From NCBI GenBank assembly GCA_002471225.1, contig DKPO01000039.1, forward strand, positions 22,136-40,261: DNA of 18,126 bases, given 5' to 3'. The notes beneath the pieces were generated by a model, which worked only from the letters and a program-made list of their open reading frames with translations, searched no databases and was not told the DNA's origin. This DNA comes from Porphyromonadaceae bacterium UBA7332. GTDB taxonomy: Bacteria; Bacteroidota; Bacteroidia; Bacteroidales; UBA7332. Both the position numbers and the translations under genes were made by a program. Shown piece after piece: positions 15,157 to 18,126 of this stretch. Each line of letters opens with the position of its first letter. The first letter of the stretch is position 1.

Positions 15157-16524
15157 AATAGAATCTTTTTTGGTATGTAAATTAATTGTATCAGCTTGTG
15201 TCGGAGTTTTCTTTTTACGTTTGAAAAAACGATTTACGATCGCTCCAACTGATCGTTCTGTTATTAATAATATCGATAATAAAATCACAAATAAAACGAC
15301 AAATAGCCAAAATGCTTTTCTGTAACGTTCCGCATTTTTAGGGAACATTTCAGGATTTGTGATATATTCTTCTATTCTTGATTCGGATGGTATATCTGCA
15401 GCATTCCATTTCGCTATTATATTGCCATCCTTAAGAATCATCAGACCCGGATTAGGTCGGATGATCGTTTTTAATGTCGTTTCATCTGAATTCAAAAACG
15501 GATATTCCGCACCTGTATTATCCCGCCATTCGAAAACAGGATCTCCTGTGGAGGATGTTACGCCATAAAAAGGATAACCATGCTCCAGGCAGAAATCATA
15601 CAAATCATTAATCTTATCAATATTCGCATCATTTGATTTTGTCAAATCAGGTGCGATAAGTAAAAAGGTGTATGATGTATCTGCCAAAACTTTAGGCAAT
15701 ATATCTTCGCCGTTTGCATTGATTAGTACCAAATCATGAATTGGCGCTTTATAACCCTCTTTAATCAATTTAGATTTCGAGTCGATAAAAGTCCATGTAG
15801 AATCTTCAGCCGGATAATTATCTACGGTAAATTCTTTCTGCTTCCCGTTTTTCTCATAAATAAAAGTCGTCTCAAATTCATCTACCGGCATTCCGTCAGG
15901 AATTGTCATACCTTTCTGGATGTTCGTTCCTACTTTATAAGGCCGAAAATCTAATAAAGGTATATGTTTCAATGAGACAAAGGAAATCAGCAGAGAAAAT
16001 AAGAATATAAGCAATCCGATAAACCATTGGATACTACGAGAGTAGACACTAAATATAACTTTTCGGGAATACACCAGGTAAATTGCTGCAGCAAGCAATA
16101 GTATATTCTTTAAAAAGGTCTCCCAGTTTGTAAGGATCAAAGCATCACCGAAACATCCACAATCAGAGACCGGATTTGCAATTGCCAGATACAAAGTGAG
16201 TGGAGTCATAAAAAGCATAATCAACAAAGCAGCCCATGTAGTTTTTTTCCAGCTATTACCTAACAGTAGATTTACACCTACTGTAAATTCGATCGCAGCC
16301 AGCAGGACTGCGGCAGGCATTGTCAGAATTTGCAAAAAGTCAAATCCGAAACTTTGGAAGTATTCGCCAAACTTAATAGCTGTTCCCCAAGGATCAACGG
16401 CCTTCGTAATTCCTGAAAACATGAATGTCCCGCCTAATAATAAACGGGATAGTACAACTCCTAATTTTTCATACCATGTAGGGAGTCTGTACGTTGCTTT
16501 ATTTTGAATTGCTTTTCCGGTCAT
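14401..16524 (-). CDS. tpiA: DoxX/MauE-like membrane protein fused to triosephosphate isomerase
   Basis: One uninterrupted 707-codon frame. Residues 1-456 are a membrane protein. Helices lie at about 22-42, 66-89, 96-117, 137-153 and 165-187, with DCGCFG at 121-126, the CxC motif of MauE/DoxX redox proteins. A periplasmic domain of about 210 residues follows, with a thioredoxin-like feel in TSYTFLLIAPD and LKDGNIIAKW. A sixth helix (403-422) leads to a basic tail KRKKK (435-439). Residues 457-707 are a complete TPI. The positive-inside rule puts the tail and TPI in the cytoplasm, where TPI interconverts dihydroxyacetone phosphate and glyceraldehyde 3-phosphate. The start overlaps the DUF1599 stop by 4 bases (ATGA). 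I recall these as separate genes in relatives, so the fusion is unusual. It may be real, or due to a lost stop or a one-base error; see the internal start entry. Confidence 0.85.
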   Translation of the reverse strand: MTGKAIQNKATYRLPTWYEKLGVVLSRLLLGGTFMFSGITKAVDPWGTAIKFGEYFQSFGFDFLQILTMPAAVLLAAIEFTVGVNLLLGNSWKKTTWAALLIMLFMTPLTLYLAIANPVSDCGCFGDALILTNWETFLKNILLLAAAIYLVYSRKVIFSVYSRSIQWFIGLLIFLFSLLISFVSLKHIPLLDFRPYKVGTNIQKGMTIPDGMPVDEFETTFIYEKNGKQKEFTVDNYPAEDSTWTFIDSKSKLIKEGYKAPIHDLVLINANGEDILPKVLADTSYTFLLIAPDLTKSNDANIDKINDLYDFCLEHGYPFYGVTSSTGDPVFEWRDNTGAEYPFLNSDETTLKTIIRPNPGLMILKDGNIIAKWNAADIPSESRIEEYITNPEMFPKNAERYRKAFWLFVVLFVILLSILLITERSVGAIVNRFFKRKKKTPTQADTINLHTKKDSIMRRKIVAGNWKMNKTLQEGMELAKELKAALAGKTVNCDVIVGTPFIHLANVAAEVEGSVINVSAQNCADKVSGAYTGEVSASMVASTGAKYVILGHSERRAYYGETNEMLKEKTLLALANGLTPIFCIGEVLEEREAEKHFEVVKTQIEESLFNLSAEDFGKIVLAYEPVWAIGTGKTATPAQAQEIHAFIRKTVAEKYGQEVADKTAILYGGSCNGANAKELFANPDVDGGLIGGASLTADAFMQIITAC

Positions 16525-17063
16525 TCTCCGTATTCCAGTTTAATTAGTGCAAACAAAGCATAGTTAACCATATCCATATAGTTGGCATCGATACCTTCAG
16601 ACACAAGTGTATGACCCTGGTTATTCTCTATTTGTTTCGTCCGATGAATTTTCATCAAAATCATATCAGTATAAGAACTGATACGCATGCTACGCCAGGC
16701 TTCATCATAATCATGGTTCTTTGCATACATCAACTCTTTAGTTTCTGTCATGTAAAGATCATAAAGCTCGATCGCCTTTTCATTTGTAAGATCAGCCGAA
16801 TCTGCATATCCAAGTTTCAGCTGAATAATACCCATAATCCCATAATTGACTATAGCAATAAATTCACCTTTTATGCCTTCATTCACTTTAGAAACTCCTT
16901 TTGTCTGAAGACTACGAATGCGATTGGCCTTGATATATATTTGATCCGTTATAGATTCCGGGCGCATAATACGCCAGGCAGCACCATAATCTGAAAGCTT
17001 CTTTGCATATAACTCTCTACAGATATTTATAACGTGCTCGAATTGTTGGATTGTTTGTTCCAT
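16521..17063 (-). CDS. DUF1599 protein with two tandem domains
   Basis: A 180-residue soluble helical protein made of two copies of the same domain. Copy 1 (about 15-85) has DYGAAWRIMR at 25-34 and EGIKGEFIAIVNY at 62-74. Copy 2 (about 108-179) has DYDEAWRSMR at 118-127 and EGIDANYMDMVNY at 156-168. Both match DUF1599 (PF07659, which I recall is now linked to nucleotide-modification systems); no enzymatic activity is established. The stop overlaps the DoxX start by four bases (ATGA), so the two are translationally coupled. A promoter candidate lies about 135 bases upstream, giving a long leader. It is the first gene of a unit that continues with DoxX-TPI. The function is unknown to me. Confidence 0.9.
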   Translation of the reverse strand: MEQTIQQFEHVINICRELYAKKLSDYGAAWRIMRPESITDQIYIKANRIRSLQTKGVSKVNEGIKGEFIAIVNYGIMGIIQLKLGYADSADLTNEKAIELYDLYMTETKELMYAKNHDYDEAWRSMRISSYTDMILMKIHRTKQIENNQGHTLVSEGIDANYMDMVNYALFALIKLEYGE

Positions 17064-17160
17064 TGCTTGTTATCTTATGATGACCTTGCTTAAAAAAGAG
17101 GCATTACATCGTACAAGAACGAGTAAAATCACAATTTCAGTCCGGTTTGTTATTTTCTAT

Positions 17161-17182
17161 GGGTCAGTTTTTTAAACTACCC
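17161..17182. repeat. Hairpin in the DUF1599 leader region
   Basis: GGGTCAGTTT (17161-17170) pairs with AAACTACCC (17174-17182) with one bulged base and a 3-base loop. It lies between the candidate DUF1599 promoter and its start codon. It has no T-run on the - strand side, so a terminator is unlikely; it could be a leader structure or protein site. Confidence 0.4.
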
Positions 17183-17197
17183 TTCATATTCATTGCG

Positions 17198-17229
17198 CAA
17201 AAATAATAATTTACTGTGTCTAACCCAAC
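17198..17229 (-). promoter_or_regulatory. Promoter for the DUF1599-DoxX-tpiA unit
   Basis: On the - strand, GTTG (17226-17229; one mismatch from TTTG), 20 bases, then TATTTTTG (17198-17205) fits the Bacteroidetes -33/-7 layout. The predicted leader before the DUF1599 start is roughly 125 bases, longer than at the other promoters here. Confidence 0.5.
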
Positions 17230-17270
17230 AAAAAATCAGGTATTCAAACAAAAACTATTCGGATTATGAA

Positions 17271-17299
17271 GTTGATTTGATGATTGTTCATTACTTTTG
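17271..17299 (+). promoter_or_regulatory. Promoter for trmB
   Basis: TACTTTTG (17292-17299) is a full match to the -7 consensus, 41 bases before the trmB start. GTTG at 17271-17274 is a weak -33 with a short 17-base spacing. The -7 box is in the 12-mer ATTACTTTTGCA, shared with the EamA promoter. It is divergent from the DUF1599 promoter. Confidence 0.5.
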
Positions 17300-17340
17300 C
17301 AGTAATAATAACAGATTAGATTGTATTTGAATCACTTAAA

Positions 17341-18099
17341 ATGGGAAAGAATAAGCTGAAGAAATTCGATGACATGAATGGTTATCCTCACGTTTTTCAA
17401 TATCCGTTCGCGGTTTTAAAAGAAAAAGGCTTTGATCTGAAAGGTAAATGGAATCAAGAATTTTTCAAAAATGACAACCCGATTGTTTTAGAATTAGGAT
17501 GCGGACGTGGAGAGTATGCTGTAGGACTTGCTCGTAAATTTCCGAATAAAAATTTTATTGGTATCGATATCAAAGGTGCACGTATGTGGGCTGGTGCCAA
17601 AGAATCGCATATGGATGAAATTCTAAATGTGGCATTTTTGCGTACTGATATTGAGCTGATCAATCATTTTTTTGCACATGGCGAAGTTGCCGAAATATGG
17701 ATCACTTTCCCTGACCCGCAAATGAAAAAAGTACGTAAGCGTTTAACTTCTACTCGCTTTATGGAGTTATATCGTCAGATTTTAAGACCTGATGGTTTAA
17801 TCCACCTTAAGTGCGATAGTAACTTTTTGTTTACATACACTAAACACATGATTGAGGCCAATCATTATCCGGTAAACATCTGCACAGATGATTTATACAA
17901 CTCGGGATTGGCTAACGATATCCTTTCTATCCGCACTTGTTATGAACAACAATGGCTTGAAAGAGGACTTTCGATTAAATATATCCAATTTATCTGCGAA
18001 GAAAGAGACAGTCTTACTGAGCCGGAAATTGAAATCGAATACGATTCGTATCGCAGCTTCAACAGAGGCAAACGCAGTGCGAGCAATCAAGGAAAATAA
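17341..18099 (+). CDS. trmB: tRNA (guanine-N7-)-methyltransferase
   Basis: A complete 252-residue SAM-dependent Rossmann methyltransferase that forms 7-methylguanosine at position 46 of tRNA variable loops. The SAM motif LELGCGRGEY lies at residues 50-59, followed by FIGIDIKGARMW at 72-83. The catalytic TrmB motif is FPDPQMKK at 123-130, continuing VRKRLTSTRF. This differs from the textbook FPDPWPKKRH form, but I believe it is usual in Bacteroidetes. The C-terminal stretch after about residue 225 is polar and probably disordered. The start fits both the family N-terminus and the nearby -7 box. AAAAAAGGCTT at the very end of the window may be the first arm of its terminator. Confidence 0.95.
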   Translation: MGKNKLKKFDDMNGYPHVFQYPFAVLKEKGFDLKGKWNQEFFKNDNPIVLELGCGRGEYAVGLARKFPNKNFIGIDIKGARMWAGAKESHMDEILNVAFLRTDIELINHFFAHGEVAEIWITFPDPQMKKVRKRLTSTRFMELYRQILRPDGLIHLKCDSNFLFTYTKHMIEANHYPVNICTDDLYNSGLANDILSIRTCYEQQWLERGLSIKYIQFICEERDSLTEPEIEIEYDSYRSFNRGKRSASNQGK

Positions 18100-18126
18100 A
18101 TTCACATATAAGCATAAAAAAGGCTT

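Noticed and set aside
16196..16507. A 103-codon open frame on the + strand opposite the DoxX helices.
   Set aside because: It is antisense to conserved membrane helices with no family resemblance; a shadow frame.
16611..16994. A 127-codon open frame on the + strand opposite DUF1599.
   Set aside because: It lies wholly antisense to a conserved coding region, has no recognisable domain and no promoter; it is a shadow frame.
17730..17780. TrmB motif FPDPQMKKVRKRLTS differs from the textbook FPDPWPKKRHxKRR.
   Set aside because: I believe this form is normal for Bacteroidetes TrmB; the SAM motif and overall length are intact.
18116..18126. AAAAAAGGCTT at the window end as a terminator.
   Set aside because: Only one arm could be inside the window; the other arm cannot be seen, so it is not called as a feature.

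Overview
The window looks like chromosomal DNA of a Bacteroidales bacterium, perhaps Dysgonomonas- or Parabacteroides-like; the genus is inferred and not proven. Four lines support this: AT-rich sequence with few Shine-Dalgarno sites; several good matches to the Bacteroidetes -7 promoter box TAnnTTTG upstream of genes; an S46 dipeptidyl-peptidase, a family typical of Bacteroidetes; and the gene set DUF1599, DoxX/MauE-like protein, tpiA, SPOR protein, folE. I see no rRNA, tRNA, CRISPR array, insertion sequence or phage gene.

Layout. (1) Positions 1-1750 are visibly AT-richer and look accessory: a small stand-alone ABC-type ATPase and a pRiA4b ORF-3-like protein, both +. (2) Positions 1933-3228 hold a POT/PTR-type transporter (+), with repeated AAGTCA half-sites upstream and a two-way terminator downstream. 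(3) Positions 3293-6931 (-) hold an EamA transporter, transketolase and ribose-5-phosphate isomerase B; the last two form a tight pentose-phosphate pair. (4) Positions 7093-11025 (+) hold a secreted S46 DPP7-like dipeptidyl-peptidase, alanine dehydrogenase and a small MmcQ/YjbR protein, each with its own terminator. (5) Positions 11108-17063 (-) hold, in transcription order, DUF1599, a DoxX/MauE-like membrane protein fused in frame to triosephosphate isomerase, a SPOR protein, GTP cyclohydrolase I and a secreted M3 metallopeptidase. (6) trmB (+) occupies 17341-18099.

How the genes may work together. Secreted DPP7-like and M3 peptidases, a POT transporter and alanine dehydrogenase lie within about 11 kb and would suit a peptide-fermenting lifestyle, though they are separate transcription units. 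Transketolase, RpiB and TPI are central carbon enzymes. The most unusual observation is the single open frame joining a six-helix DoxX/MauE-like membrane protein to a complete TPI. The predicted topology leaves TPI in the cytoplasm, so a membrane-tethered glycolytic enzyme is possible, but an independent internal start or a one-base sequence error that removed a stop must be ruled out. I did not find a clearly new multi-gene system; most of the window is ordinary housekeeping sequence.
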